The notes under the pieces are model-generated. The model did not search any database and was not told the DNA's origin. It worked only from the letters and a program-made list of their open reading frames with translations. The position numbers and the translations under genes were made by a program. Positions 44,256-57,225 of a stretch of 64,000 nt of DNA are shown here, in pieces. Numbering within the stretch: position 1 is the first letter of the stretch; each line of letters opens with the position of its first letter. The stretch comes from Patagioenas fasciata (taxonomy: Eukaryota > Chordata > Aves > Columbiformes > Columbidae): contig NC_092525.1 of the NCBI RefSeq assembly GCF_037038585.1, forward strand, positions 2,148,969-2,212,968, written 5' to 3'.

Positions 44256-44498
44256 TTAATTATTGGTTTTGAATATATTTCTTTTATTATCCAAACTGTT
44301 TCCATTAGCGCGTGAGCTAGAAAAACCCATACTGCCCCAATCACCTTTCTCCTTCCTTGAGCTCTCCTGACCTGTGGTTCCACCACCCGTGTCTTCTTTC
44401 TGGGTCCCTCTTGACTCACAGGTGCGCTCCAACCCTCCTTCTCGATCACTCTTCCTCACAGGTTCGCCTCCTTCCTTTTCCTTTGCACGCTGCTCCAC
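44256..44498 (-). CDS. Uninterrupted Lys/Glu-rich exon-like segment (edge copy)
   Basis: The acceptor ending TTCTCTTCAG sits immediately above 44,498. The frame that follows is open for 81 codons and is very hydrophilic: Lys, Arg, Glu, Asp, Gly, Ser, with loosely repeated modules of SRG-QKED and SSRKEKGD type. The array cassettes keep a homologous frame (2,451-2,729: KSDQERGLE, then GIKKEDDGG). The composition suggests a disordered nuclear or linker segment. I do not recognise the protein, no donor is certain, and the last 25 codons may be intronic. Confidence 0.4.
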   Translation of the reverse strand: MEQRAKEKEGGEPVRKSDREGGLERTCESRGTQKEDTGGGTTGQESSRKEKGDWGSMGFSSSRANGNSLDNKRNIFKTNN

Positions 44499-47400
44499 CT
44501 GAAGAGAAACACAGGGAGGACTGAGCTACACCAGCCCAAGGGCACTACAGTCAGACGGGGGCTGACACCTCCCCACACCCCACAGCGAGCCCACCTTGCC
44601 CTGGCCCCGGCCCCTCGCACAGGCCTTACAGATATCATAGCTCAGTACAAATCCCCACGGTCCTCACCTGCTGTTTGGTGCTTGCGGAGGGTCACACTCC
44701 CTGTGCCCCAGGGCACTGGCCCTACACAGCCAAGCTCGGCAGCGGGACTGTCTGGAGCTGCCGCTGGCTGGTTCTCCAGCTTTAGGGTCACCCGCAGAAG
44801 CCCGCTCTCCTCAGCTCTGCACACCCATCCAGTTGCGCCGCCCAGGCAAAGTCAGCTTCACCCTCTGCTCTACACCTCACCTGCAAACAACCAACTCTTC
44901 AACTGACAACTGTCCAAAACCCACCGACAAACTCTCCACACCTCAGCCTTTCGTTTGCAACTGCTGCCTCTAGTGCATCTCACAGACAAGCCTTCAAAAT
45001 CCCCTCATCCTGCAATAACACTCCAGCACTGATCACCTGTGGGAACAACTACCACAATACCATGCAAACACCAACCAGTTCTGGCACGGAAATATCACTT
45101 TCTCCTCAAGATTCCACCCTACACCAACTGCTGACAAACACACGCTGTCCTCACCAAAGCCAAACGCTGCAACAACCAGCGACAACTCAAATTTGCGTGG
45201 GCGGTGCAAAATTGCAGGGGTGAGCTAACGCAGAGCTGGGCTTGAAAGCTGCAGAGTGTGCACCCTGTGGTATAACGTGGCGAGCTACTGCCATTCTGCC
45301 TTCTCCCTGGGAGAAGCGCGTGAGCAGAGGCTGCTTCAAGGCACGATGGGAACGGTTTGGTTCTCCGGGTCTCTCAGGGCGAGAGCGATAAATGTGATCT
45401 GTGTCGTGGCGCAGGAACTTCCCGTACACTTGCTTCTCCGTTCAGTCACGTACTGCAGGAGAGGGAGCGAGAGATTCAGGGCAAGATTGACAACCTCGGC
45501 GTCCCCGTCCCAGCCACGGGTCACCCAAACCTGCAGACATCCCGGGAGGCCCCCTAAGATTTACACTCCCCTATGCCCCACCCTTGAAGCCTGGACATCG
45601 CCAGAACCATAGAGCAAGTATTTCTTGAGGAGGCACCCAAAGGGTCCGTGTTCTCTTTCAGGCAGATGCTAGCGCAAGATTGCAAATCATCTCACAGCTA
45701 CCAGGAAGGTAAAAAATAACGTCTTGAAATGGGAAAGGAACAGGTATTGTTTCTCTTCATCACCTCCCTCATTGCCACGTTATCAAGGTCTCCCGCAATG
45801 TTCCACAGGAAACTTGAAGCTTGGAATTCCCGGTCTTCTGAACCTGGGCAAGAAAGGAAGAAAAGCATGAGACTGATCATAAAGAGGGTGGCTGCTCGTA
45901 ACACGGAAAGAGCAATAACAAGGTAAAAAGATATCACTTTTCCTTAGAGAGCTCTCAAAGCTGCCTGTTAAGGACAAGAAAAACAAACTTGTGACGGACC
46001 ATTAGTTAAGATCCAAGGCCCAGGGAGCGATCTCGTGTACAAGGAAACGCGGGCCACGAGACAGTGGAAGTGCCACGAGCTGAGACTGAAGGGACAGAGG
46101 ATGAATTTCCAAAGAAGTTTAGGTTTCGATGTCAGAACAGAAAATTCTAAGTAATTAAAATATAATGCGAAAGTCAGTGTAAAACCAAGTAAGGCAGCGA
46201 CTCCAAATGAACTCCCAGGCGCTTCAGTCACTCAGGAGATCAAAAACGCGGATCATTTCTCACCTGCCCGCCTCCCAAACCCCAGCCTATGTCCCCTGCT
46301 TCCAGCTTACCTGAGCCCAGATTAAAGGAGGATTTCAGAGGCCATGCCAAGTTCTGCTGCTCCTCGTTCGGGTTGCCAGTCTTACTCCTCGCTCTGGAAT
46401 TGCAGGTCAACCGCCTTCCTGTTCTTCTTTGATTGACGCTGAGCTGCCGCGTTACCCGCTGCCGTCTGAGCGGATCTCGGGGAGCCTCTGGAACCGCCAG
46501 AGCGCTCCCCCCACCAACATTCTCTTGCCTTGTTTTCGGGGTTCCTCTTCACCAGCTGAGGCGCCCTCCCACCCCCCACCGCCCTCTTACCTTTCTCTAG
46601 GTGCCTCTTGAGCCACCAGCAAGCTCCCCCGCACCTTCCCTCAGCGATCTTGGCCCGCCAGAGGCCTGCCCCTCGCCAGCCTCCTCCCCTTTTCCTGGGT
46701 GCTGCTTGAACCACTGGTGGGCTCCCCTCCACCATCCTCTCGTCCTTTGTAGGGGAGTCTCATGACTCACCAGAGCGCTCTCCGCCGTTGCCTTGCTGGG
46801 GTTATTGACACCGCTTGACTTGCCAGAGCGCTCCCCCTCGCAGTTCTCTTGTTGGATTTCTTGGGACCTTTTGAACCATTGGAACAACGGGAATGCTCCC
46901 CTCCACTGTGACCTTGCCTTTCTTCAGTGCGATCTTGACGTGCTGGAGCACTTCCCCGCGCCGTCCTCTTGCCTTTTACTGGGGAGTCTCTTGAATATCC
47001 ACAGCACTCCCCCCTGCCATCCTTTACCAGATTTTTTGACACTTCTTGACATCTCGGAGTGCTCTCACTCACCCTTGTCTTGCCTATTTTCAGGGCGCTC
47101 CTGTCCCGCTGGATGCTCCTCCCTGCTGTCCTATTGCCAGATTGAGAATTCTCGACCTGTCCCAGCGCTACCCCACCGTCCTTCTGCCTTCTACCTGGGA
47201 AGTCACTTGAAGAACTGGAGCACTCCCCCCTGCTGTCCTCTTGCCTTTCTTCACTGAGATTTTGGCCTGCCAGAGCGCTCCTCCCTGTTGTCCTCTTACT
47301 GGATTTCTTGGGACCTCTTGACCCACTGGGTTTCTCCTCCTGCTGTCCTTTTGCCTTTCTTTAGTACAATCTCAGCCTGCTGGAGCGCTCCCCCTCGCCG

Positions 47401-48688
47401 TCCTCCTGCTGGATTTCTTGGAACCTCTTGACCCCTTAGGGCGTTCCCCCTGCCACCCTCTTGTGGTTTTTGGGGGAGTCTTGTGACCAACCAGGCCGTT
47501 TCCCCCCACCATCCTCTTCCCCTTTTCCTGGGTGCTTCTTGATCCACCAGAGTGCTCTCAAAGCTGCCTGTTACCATCCTCTAACCATTCTCTTGCCTTT
47601 TTTGGTGGAGTCTTGTGACTCACTGGAGCGTTCTCCACCATTGTCTTGCTGGATTTGTTGACATCGCTTGACCTGCCGGAGCGCTCCCCCTCACAGTTCT
47701 CTTCCTGGATATCTTGGGACATTTTGAACCACTGGGGGGCTCCCACCCGCCATCCTCTTACCGCATTTATTGAGACGTCCTGATCTGCCAGAGCGTTCCC
47801 CCTCGCCGTCCTTTTGCTGGATTTCTTGGGATGCCTTAAACAACTGTGGGGCTCCCACCCACCATCCTCTAACCGCATTTATCGAGATTTCCTGATCTGC
47901 TGGAGCGCTCCCCCTTGCCGTCCTCTTGCTGGATTTCTTGGGATCTCTTGGACCACTGGGGGGGCTCCCACCCGCCATCCTCTTACCGCATTTATTGAGA
48001 CTTCCTGATCTGCTGGATTGCTCTCCCCCTGGCCTTCCTCTTGCACTTTTTTGGGGGAGTCTTCTTCACACATCCGAGCGCTCTCCCTCACCCTTGTCTT
48101 GCCTCTAGTCAGGGCGCTCTTCTCCCGCTGGAACGCTCCTCCCCGCCATCCTATTGCCAGACTGAGAATTCTTGACCTGCCGCAGTCCTGCCCCGCCATG
48201 CTCCTGCCTTCTGCCTGGGAAGTCACTTGAAGAACTGGAGCGCTCTCCCCCGCTGTCCTCTTGCCTTTCCTCAGTGGGATTTTGGCCTGCTAAAGAGCTC
48301 CTCCCTGTCGTCCTCTTGCTGGATTTCTTGGGACTTCTTGACCCATTAGGGCGTTCCCCCTGCCACCCTCTTGTGGTTTTTGGGGGAGTCTTGTGACCAA
48401 CCAGGCCGTTTCCCCCCACCATCCTCTTCCCCTTTTCCTGGGTGCTTCTTGATCCACCAGAGTGCTCCCCTGCACCATTCTTTTGCCTTTTTTGGGAGAG
48501 TCTTGTGACTCGCCGGAGAGTTCTCCACCATTGTCTTGCTGGATTTCTTGACATCGCTTGACCTGCCGGAGCGCTCCCCCTCGCAGTTCTCTTGCTGGAT
48601 TTCTTGGGACGTCTTAAACAACTGAGGGGCTCACACCCACCATCCTCTAACTGCATTTATCGAGATTTCCTGATCTGCCGGAGCGTCC
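44340..48688. repeat. Macrosatellite unit R1, partial edge copy lacking the ERV
   Basis: It starts at the equivalent of L1 position 4,300 and carries an uninterrupted version of the segment that the ERV splits in all other copies. It is diverged at 44,340-44,640, and again near 45,430-45,480 and 45,830-46,210. It becomes near identical to the other copies in the minisatellite. Confidence 0.9.
44444..44460. other. Empty (pre-integration) ERV site in edge copy R1
   Basis: The R1 sequence reads straight through the insertion point with a single CTCTTC (44,449-44,454), flanked by bases homologous to both sides of the ERV in the other units. This confirms the duplication length and element ends. 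Confidence 0.88.
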
Positions 48689-50216
48689 GCCCCTGCTGTC
48701 CTCTTGCTGGGTTTCTTGGGACCTCCTGACCCATACGAGCTCTCCTCCCCACCGTCTTCTTGCCGGACTTATTGAGACTTCTTGACCCGCCAGAGTGTTC
48801 CCCCTCATCATCCTCCTGCCTTTTTCTGGGGATTCTCTTCAACAACTGAAGAGCTCCCCCGCACTGTCCTCTTCCCTTTTTTCTGGGTGATTCGTGAATC
48901 ACCGGTGAGCTTCTCCTTACCACCCTCTTGGGCTTTTTTCAGAGCAACCTTGACCCATCAGAGCACCCCCTCACCGTCCTCTTGCCAGATGTACTGAGGG
49001 TTCTTCATCTGCCACAGCGCTCCCCCACGCCGTCCTCTTGCTGGATTTCCTGGAACCTTGTGAACCACTGGGGGCCTCCCACCCACCATGCTCTTACCGC
49101 ATTTATCGAGACTTCCTGATCTGCTGGAGCGCTCCCCCTCGCCGTCCTCTTGCTGGATTTCTTGGGTCCTCTTGACCCATTAGGGCGTTCCCCCTGCCAC
49201 CCTCTTGTGTTTTCTGGGGGAGTCTTGTGACCAACCAGAGTGCTCCCCCCCACCATCTTCTTCCCCTTTTCCTGGGTGCTTCTTGATCCACCAGAGTGCT
49301 CCCCTGCACCATTCTCTTGCCTTTTTTTGGGGGAATCTTGTGACTCACCGGAGCGTTTTCCACCATTGTCTTGCTGGATTTCTTGACACCGCTTGACCTG
49401 TTGGAGCGCTCTCCCTCACAGTTCTCTTGCTGGATATCTTGGGACCTCTTGAACCACTGGAGAGCTCCCACCTGCCACCTTCTTACCGCATTTATTGAGA
49501 CTTCCTGATCTGCTGGATTGCTCTCCCCACCGGCCTTCCTCTTGCACTTTTTGGGGGAGTCTTCTTGACACGTCCGAGTGCTCTCCCTCACCCTTGTCTT
49601 GCCTCTAGTCAGGGCGCTCTTCTCCCGCTGGAACGCTCCTCCCCGCCATCCTATTGCCAGACTGAGAATTCTTGACCTGCCGCAGTCCTGCCCCGCCATG
49701 CTCCTGCCTTCTGCCTGGGAAGTCACTTGAAGAACTGGAGCGCTCTCCCCCGCTGTCCTCTTGCCTTTCCTCAGTGGGATTTTGGCCTGCTAAAGAGCTC
49801 CTCCCTGTCGTCCTCTTGCTGGATTTCTCGGTACCTCTTGACCCACTGGGTCTCTCCTCCTGCCGTCCTTTTGCCTTTCCTTAGTACATTCTTGGTCTGC
49901 TGGAGTGCTCCCCCCCACCATCCTCTTGCTGGATTTCTCGGGACCCCTTGTCCCATATAGGACATTCCCCCCCACCACCATCCTGTTGTGTTTTTTAGGA
50001 GAGTCTTGTGATCGACCAGAGCGCTCCCCCCTTGACATCCTCTTCCCCTTTTTCTGGGTGACTTTTGAACCACTGGTGAACTCTCCCCCATCATCCTCTT
50101 GCCACATATATTGAGACTTGTTGATCCGCCAGAGCGCTTCCCCCACTGTCCTCTTGCCAGATTTACTGATACCTCTTGTCCTGTCAGAGCGCTCCCTCTC
50201 GCAGTCCTCTTTGTTC
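46488..50216. repeat. 56-bp minisatellite tract R1/R2
   Basis: Counterpart tract with the internal spacing reduced to 1,500 bp (48,226 to 49,726). The 112-bp difference from the left block is exactly two monomers, lost near 49,080. Confidence 0.9.
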
Positions 50217-53200
50217 AGTTTGTAGGGTAGGAGGGGGGATCTCTGATTACAGAAAGGTCCCTTTGTTCTAGGAGACATTCCCTTGCTCCATGCTTCAGGT
50301 TGCCCATCTTCCCTCTCATTTTCAATATGCACGTCCATCACCTTCCTCCTCTTCTTTCTTGATCCCTCGACTCCCGCATGAACTCAAATCCTCTTTCTTG
50401 ATCACTCTTTCTCGTAAGTTCACAACCTTACTTTCCTTTCTTGCTTTCGCCTTTGTGAGCTGCTCCACCCAAACCGAAATGCCCTGAAGACAGAAATACA
50501 CCCACCCCAAGCCCGTACAGTCACATAGGGGGTGAGTCCGCTCGCTGACGCATCCCCACATCCCACAGCAAGCCCACCTTGCCTTGGCCCCGGCCCCCCG
50601 CACAGGCCTTCCCACCAACCCAGCCCCTCCGTAGCAGCACAGTTTCCCAGCATGCACCCCACAAAGACTTTCTTTGCCAGTCACCCCTGGCACTTACAGC
50701 AACACACCACATCAGCATCAAGAGCCCTGGGAGTGGAGAGCTGGCCAGGCCCTCACCCCGGCAGGATCCTCTTCCCCCTCCTTTAGCTGATGGCAGACAG
50801 ACAAGACACCTCCCAAGAGGTGTCCAGCCCTCTCTCTCAACCACTCATGAGTACAAAAGCCCAGCCTCTACTCACCCACCCCGCCTCCCAAAACCCCACC
50901 AGCAGCCCCTGGTCCCAGCTGAACAGCAGCCAGTGCTGAAGATCTGGCTCGTGTTGTCAGACACAACCTTCCCATGGATGTCTGGGCCCCTGAGCAGTTT
51001 CCAGGGGTGGGAGGGCGCAGTCCTGATTACAGGGAGGTCCCTGTCCCAAGGGGGACATTTTCTTCCTCCTCACTCCTGACTCGCAGCTCCATCACCTTCC
51101 TCCTCTTCTTTCTTGATCCCTCCTGACTCGCAGGTCTACCACCGTCATCTTCTTTCTTGATCCCTGTTGACTTGCAGATGCACTCCAATCCTCTTTCTTG
51201 ATCGCTCTTACTCGTAGGTTCACCACCTTCCTCTTCCTTCTTGCTTTCACCTTTGCGAGCTGCTCCACCCGAACAGAGATGCACAGAAAACAAAAATATA
51301 CCCACCCCAGGCCCGTACAGTCACACGAGGGGGCGAGTCCGGTTGCTGACGCATCCCCACACCCCACCACAAGGCCACCTTGCCTTGGCCCCGGCCCCCC
51401 GCACAGGCCTTCCCACCAACCCAGCCCCTCCGTAGCAGCACAGTTTCCCAGCATGCACCCCACAAAGACTTTCTTTGCCAGTCACCCCTGGCACTTACAG
51501 CAACACACCACACCAGCATCAAGAGCCCTGGGAGTGGAGAGCTGGCCAGGCCCTCACCCCGGCAGGATCCTCTTCCCCCTCCTTTACCTGCTGGCAGACA
51601 GACACCTCCCAAGGGATGACCACCCTGCTCCCTTAACTGCTCCCAAGTCCAAGAGCCCAGCCCCTGCTCACCACCCCCACCTCCCAAAACACAGCCAACA
51701 GCCCCTGCTCCCATTTTACCACTTTACCCCCGAGCACGGTTTCTAGGGGTGGGAGGGGGACGCACTAATCACAGATCGTTCCCTGTGCTTAAGGATACAT
51801 TCTCCTTCTCGCTGGCTCAGGCTGCCCATCTTCCTCCTCACTCTTGACTCGTAGCTCCATCACCTGTCTCCTCTTTTGTCCCCTCTTGACTCACAGGTCC
51901 ACCACTGTCATCTTCTTTCTTGACTCTGCTTGACTCACAGGTGCGCTCCAATCCTCTTTCGTGATCGCTCTTCTGTGTCAGTACACGGAAGATCGGGCAC
52001 GTGAGAAACTGCAAGAGTCAACAGCATGAGAACAAGCATTAGTGGAAAAATACAAGAACAAAGGACTGTATGCTATGTGATACATCAAGGACAGAGGAGT
52101 TGATACAGGATTGATGCATCAAGGACAGAGGGACAGCTTGTGATAGACAAAAAAGGTGTTTATGGCAGTGACTTTGGTGGGAACACAAAACACATCACTT
52201 ATGTAATGACTAACTTAGCTAATCAACAAATGCTTGAGCAAGTATCATAGCGAGTATAAACACAAGCCTGAATTTGTAATAAACATCTCTCATTGCACCT
52301 TAAAAGAGAGTCCGTACCGCATTCGCTACAAATGGCGCCCTGGAACAGGGACTTTCAGCGTGCCTATAAAGGCAGTAGCCGCTCTGGTAGCGAAGCCCAA
52401 TCGAACCAGGAAACAGGACCGGGAACCAGGACAGTGCGCGCCCACCACCAACGAAAGGTGAGCGATTGGGAACCATGGGAGGGAAGTTATCCCTTAAGCA
52501 AAGACAAACCCTGGATGTCCTTCAACATGCGCTACAAACGCAAAATCAGGATGTATCAGGGGTCTGATTGGTGAGTTTATTACAATGGATTGCTAATCAT
52601 GTGCTAGACTTTCCTACAACTGGTACATTTCAGTTGGAGACATGGCACAAAGATGAATGAGAATTATATGAACAGGTAACGACTGGAGATAAAGCTGCTT
52701 GCAAAATATTCATCTACTTGGGGAAAAATTATGACTACTAAGATACAGGATACAGGACTGATACATCAGGGACAGAGGGACAGCTTACTATAGAAAAAAA
52801 TGCGTATATGGCAGTTACATCGCTCATGTAATGTCTAACTTAGCTAAAGAGCAAACGCTTGAGCAAGCATCATAGCGAGTATAAATGCAAACCTGAGTTT
52901 GTAATAAATGTCTCTCATGGCACCTTACCGTGAGTCCACGCCAGATTCGCTACACTCTTCCTCATAGGTTCACCACCTTCCTCTCCTTCCTTGCTTTTCC
53001 TTTGCACGCTGCTCCACCTGAAGAGAAACACACAGAGGACTGAGCTACACCAGCCCAAGGGCACTACAATCAGACAGGGGCTGAGTCCGGGGGCTGACAC
53101 CTCCCCACACCCCACAACGAGCCCACCTTGCCTTGGCCCCGGCCCCTCGCACAGGCCTTAGAGATATCATAGCTCAGTACAAATCCCCACAGTCCTCACC

Positions 53201-56200
53201 TGCTGTTTGGTGCTTGCGGAGGGTCACACTCCCTGTGCCCCAGGGCACTGGCCCTACACAGCCAAGCTCGGCAGCGGGACTGTCTGGAGCTGCCGCTGGC
53301 TGGTTCTCCAGCTTTAGGGTCACCCGCAGAAGCCCGCTCTCCTCAGCTCTGCACACCCATCCAGTTGCGCCGCCCAGGCAAAGTCAGCTTCACCCTCTGC
53401 TCTACACCTCACCTGCAAACAACCAACTCTTCAACTGACAACTGTCCAAAACCCACCGACAAACTCTCCACACCTCAGCCTTTCGTTTGCAACTGCTGCC
53501 TCTAGTGCATCTCACAGACAAGCCTTCAAAATCCCCTCATCCTGCAATAACACTCCAGCACTGATCACCTGTGGGAACAACTACCACAATACCATGCAAA
53601 CACCAACCAGTTCTGGCACGGAAATATCACTTTCTCCTCAAGATTCCACCCTACACCAACTGCTGACAAACACACGCTGTCCTCACCAAAGCCAAACGCT
53701 GCAACAACCAGCGACAACTCAAATTTGCTTGGGCGGTGCAAAATTGCAGGGGTGAGCTAACGCAGAGCTGGGCTTGAAAGCTGCAGAGTGTGCACCCTGT
53801 GGTATAACGTGGCGAGCTACTGCCATTCTGCCTTCTCCCTGGGAGAAGCGCGTGAGCAGAGGCTGCTTCAAGGCACGATGGGAACGGTTTGGTTCTCCGG
53901 GTCTCTCAGGGCGAGAGCGATAAATGTGATCTGTGTCGTGGCGCAGGAACTTCCCGTACACTTGCTCCTCCATTCGGTCTCGGGTGCTGCAAGAGAGGGA
54001 GCGAGAGATTCAGGGCAAGATTGACAACCTCGGCGTCCCCGTCCCAGCCACGGGTCACCCAAACCTGCAGACATCCCGGGAGGCCCCCTAAGATTTACAC
54101 TCCCCTATGCCCCACCCTTGAAGCCTGGACATCGCCAGAACCATAGAGCAAGTATTTCTTGAGGAGGCACCCAAAGGGTCCGTGTTCTCTTTCAGGCAGA
54201 TGCTAGCGCAAGATTGCAAATCATCTCACAGCTACCAGGAAGGTAAAAAATAACGTCTTGAAATGGAAAAGGAACAGGTATTGTTTCTCTTCATCACCTC
54301 CCTCGTTGCCACGTTATCAAGGTCTCCCGCAATGTTCCACAGGAAACTTGAAGCTTGGAATTCCTCGTCTTCTGAACCTGGGCAAGAAAGGAAGAAAAGC
54401 ATGAGACTGATCATAAAGAGGGTGGCTGCTCGTAACATGGAAAGAGCAGTAACAAGGTAAAAAGATATCACTTTTCCTTAGAGAGCTCTCAAAGCTGCCT
54501 GTTAAGGACAAGAAAAACAAACTTGTGACGGACCATTACTTAAAATCCAAGGCCCAGGAAGCGATCTAATGTACATTGAAACGCGGGCCACGAGACAGTG
54601 GAAGTGCCACGAGCTGAGACTGAAGGGACAGAGGATGAATTTCCAAAGAAGTTTAGGTTTCGATGTCAAAACGGAAAATTCTACGTCATTAAAATATAAT
54701 GCAAAAGTCAGTGTAAAATCAAGGAAGGCAACGACTCCAAATGAACTCCCAGGCGCTTCAGTCACTCAGGAGATCAAAAATGCGGATCATTTCTCACCTG
54801 CCCACCTCCCAAACCCCAGCCTATGTCCCCTGCTTCCAGCTTACCTGAGCCCAGATTAAAGGAGGATTTCAGAGGCCATGCCAAGTTCTGCTGCTCCTCG
54901 TTCGGGTTGCCAGTCTTCCTCCTCGCTCTGGAATTGCAGGTCAACCGCCTTCCTGTTCTTCTTTGATGGACGCTGAGCTGCCGCGTTACCCGCTGCCGTC
55001 TGAGCGGATCTCGGGGAGCCTCTGGAACTGCCAGAGCGCTCCCCCCACCAACATTCTCTTGCCTTGTTTTCGGGGTTCCTCTTCACCAGCTGAGGCGCCC
55101 TCCCACCCCCCGCCGCCCTCTTACCTTTTTCTAGAGGTCTCTTGAGCCACCAGCAAGCTCCCCCGCACCTTCCCTCAGTGATCTTGGCCCGCCAGAGGCC
55201 TGCCCCTCGTCAGCCTCCTCCCCTTTTCCTGGGTGCTGCTTGAACCACTGGTGGGCTCCCCTCCACCATCCTCTCGTCCTTTGTAGGGGAGTCTCGTGAC
55301 TCACCAGAGCGCTCTCCGCCGTTGCCTTGCTGGGGTTATTGACACCGCTTGACTTGCCAGAGCGCTCCCCCTCGCAGTTCTCTTGTTGGATTTCTTGGGA
55401 CCTTTTGAACCATTGGAACAACGGGAATGCTCCCCCCCACTGTGACCTTGCCTTTCTTCAGTGCGATCTTGACGTGCTGGAGCACTTCCCCGCGCCGTCC
55501 TCTTGCCTTTTACTGGGGAGTCTCTTGAATATCCACAGCACTCCCCCCTGCCATCCTTTACCAGATTTTTTGACACTTCTTGACATCTCGGAGTGCTCTC
55601 ACTCACCCTTGTCTTGCCTATTTTCAGGGCGCTCCTGTCCCGCTGGATGCTCCTCCCTGCTGTCCTATTGCCAGATTGAGAATTCTCGACCTGTCCCAGC
55701 GCTACCCCACCGTCCTTCTGCCTTCTACCTGGGAAGTCACTTGAAGAACTGGAGCACTCCCCCCTGCTGTCCTCTTGCCTTTCTTCACTGAGATTTTGGC
55801 CTGCCAGAGCACTCCTCCCTGTTGTCCTCTTACTGGATTTCTTGGGACCTCTTGACCCACTGGGTTTCTCCTCCTGCTGTCCTTTTGCCTTTCTTTAGTA
55901 CAATCTCAGCCTGCTGGAGCGCTCCCCCTCGCCGTCCTCCTGCTGGATTTCTTGGAACCTCTTGACCCCTTAGGGCGTTCCCCCTGCCACCCTCTTGTGG
56001 TTTTTGGGGGAGTCTTGTGATCAACCAGGCCGTTTCCCCCCACCATCCTCTTCCCCTTTTTTTCCTGGGTGCTTCTTGATCCACCAGAGTGCTCTCAAAG
56101 CTGCCTGTTACCATCCTCTAACCATTCTCTTGCCTTTTTTGGTGGAGTCTTGTGACTCACCGGAGCGTTCTCCACCATTGTCTTGCTGGATTTGTTGACA

Positions 56201-57225
56201 TCGCTTGACCTGCCGGAGCGCTCCCCCTCACAGTTCTCTTCCTGGATATCTTGGGACATTTTGAACCACTGGGGGGCTCCCACCCGCCATCCTCTTACCG
56301 CATTTATTGAGACGTCCTGATCTGCCAGAGCGTTCCCCCTCGCCGTCCTTTTGCTGGATTTCTTGGGATGCCTTAAACAACTGTGGGGCTCCCACCCACC
56401 ATCCTCTAACCGCATTTATCGAGATTTCCTGATCTGCTGGAGCGCTCCCCCTTGCCGTCCTCTTGCTGGATTTCTTGGGATCTCTTGGACCACTGGGGGG
56501 GCTCCCACCCGCCATCCTCTTACCGCATTTATTGAGACTTCCTGATCTGCTGGATTGCTCTCCCCCTGGCCTTCCTCTTGCACTTTTTTGGGGGAGTCTT
56601 CTTCACACATCCGAGCGCTCTCCCTCACCCTTGTCTTGCCTCTAGTCAGGGCGCTCTTCTCCCGCTGGAACGCTCCTCCCCGCCATCCTATTGCCAGACT
56701 GAGAATTCTTGACCTGCCGCAGTCCTGCCCCACCATGCTCCTGCCTTCTGCCTGGGAAGTCACTTGAAGAACTGGAGCGCTCTCCCCCGCTGTCCTCTTG
56801 CCTTTCCTCAGTGGGATTTTGGCCTGCTAAAGAGCTCCTCCCTGTCGTCCTCTTGCTGGATTTCTTGGGACTTCTTGACCCATTAGGGCGTTCCCCCTGC
56901 CACCCTCTTGTGGTTTTTGGGGGAGTCTTGTGACCAACCAGGCCGTTTCCCCCCACCATCTTCTTCCCCTTTTCCTGGGTGCTTCTTGATCCACCAGAGT
57001 GCTCCCCTGCACCATTCTTTTGCCTTTTTTGGGAGAGTCTTGTGACTCGCCGGAGAGTTCTCCACCATTGTCTTGCTGGATTTCTTGACATCGCTTGACC
57101 TGCCGGAGCGCTCCCCCTCGCAGTTCTCTTGCTGGATTTCTTGGGACGTCTTCAACAACTGAGGGGCTCACACCCACCATCCTCTAACTGCATTTATCGA
57201 GATTTCCTGATCTGCCGGAGCGCTC
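48689..57225. repeat. Macrosatellite unit R2
   Basis: Complete unit of 8,537 bp with ERV at 51,974-52,954. It is shorter than L1 and L2, mainly by one 112-bp minisatellite dimer missing near 49,080. Confidence 0.92.
51974..52954 (+). mobile_element. Array ERV, copy 4
   Basis: Same insertion and target duplication, 981 bp. It carries one extra A in the gag remnant (near 52,705). Confidence 0.9.

Noticed and set aside
22850-44340. Assembly artefact explaining the unique island between two blocks
   Set aside because: Both junctions show gradual divergence of the repeat rather than abrupt breaks, and the empty ERV site at 44.45 kb is biologically sensible. Long reads would still be needed to exclude it.
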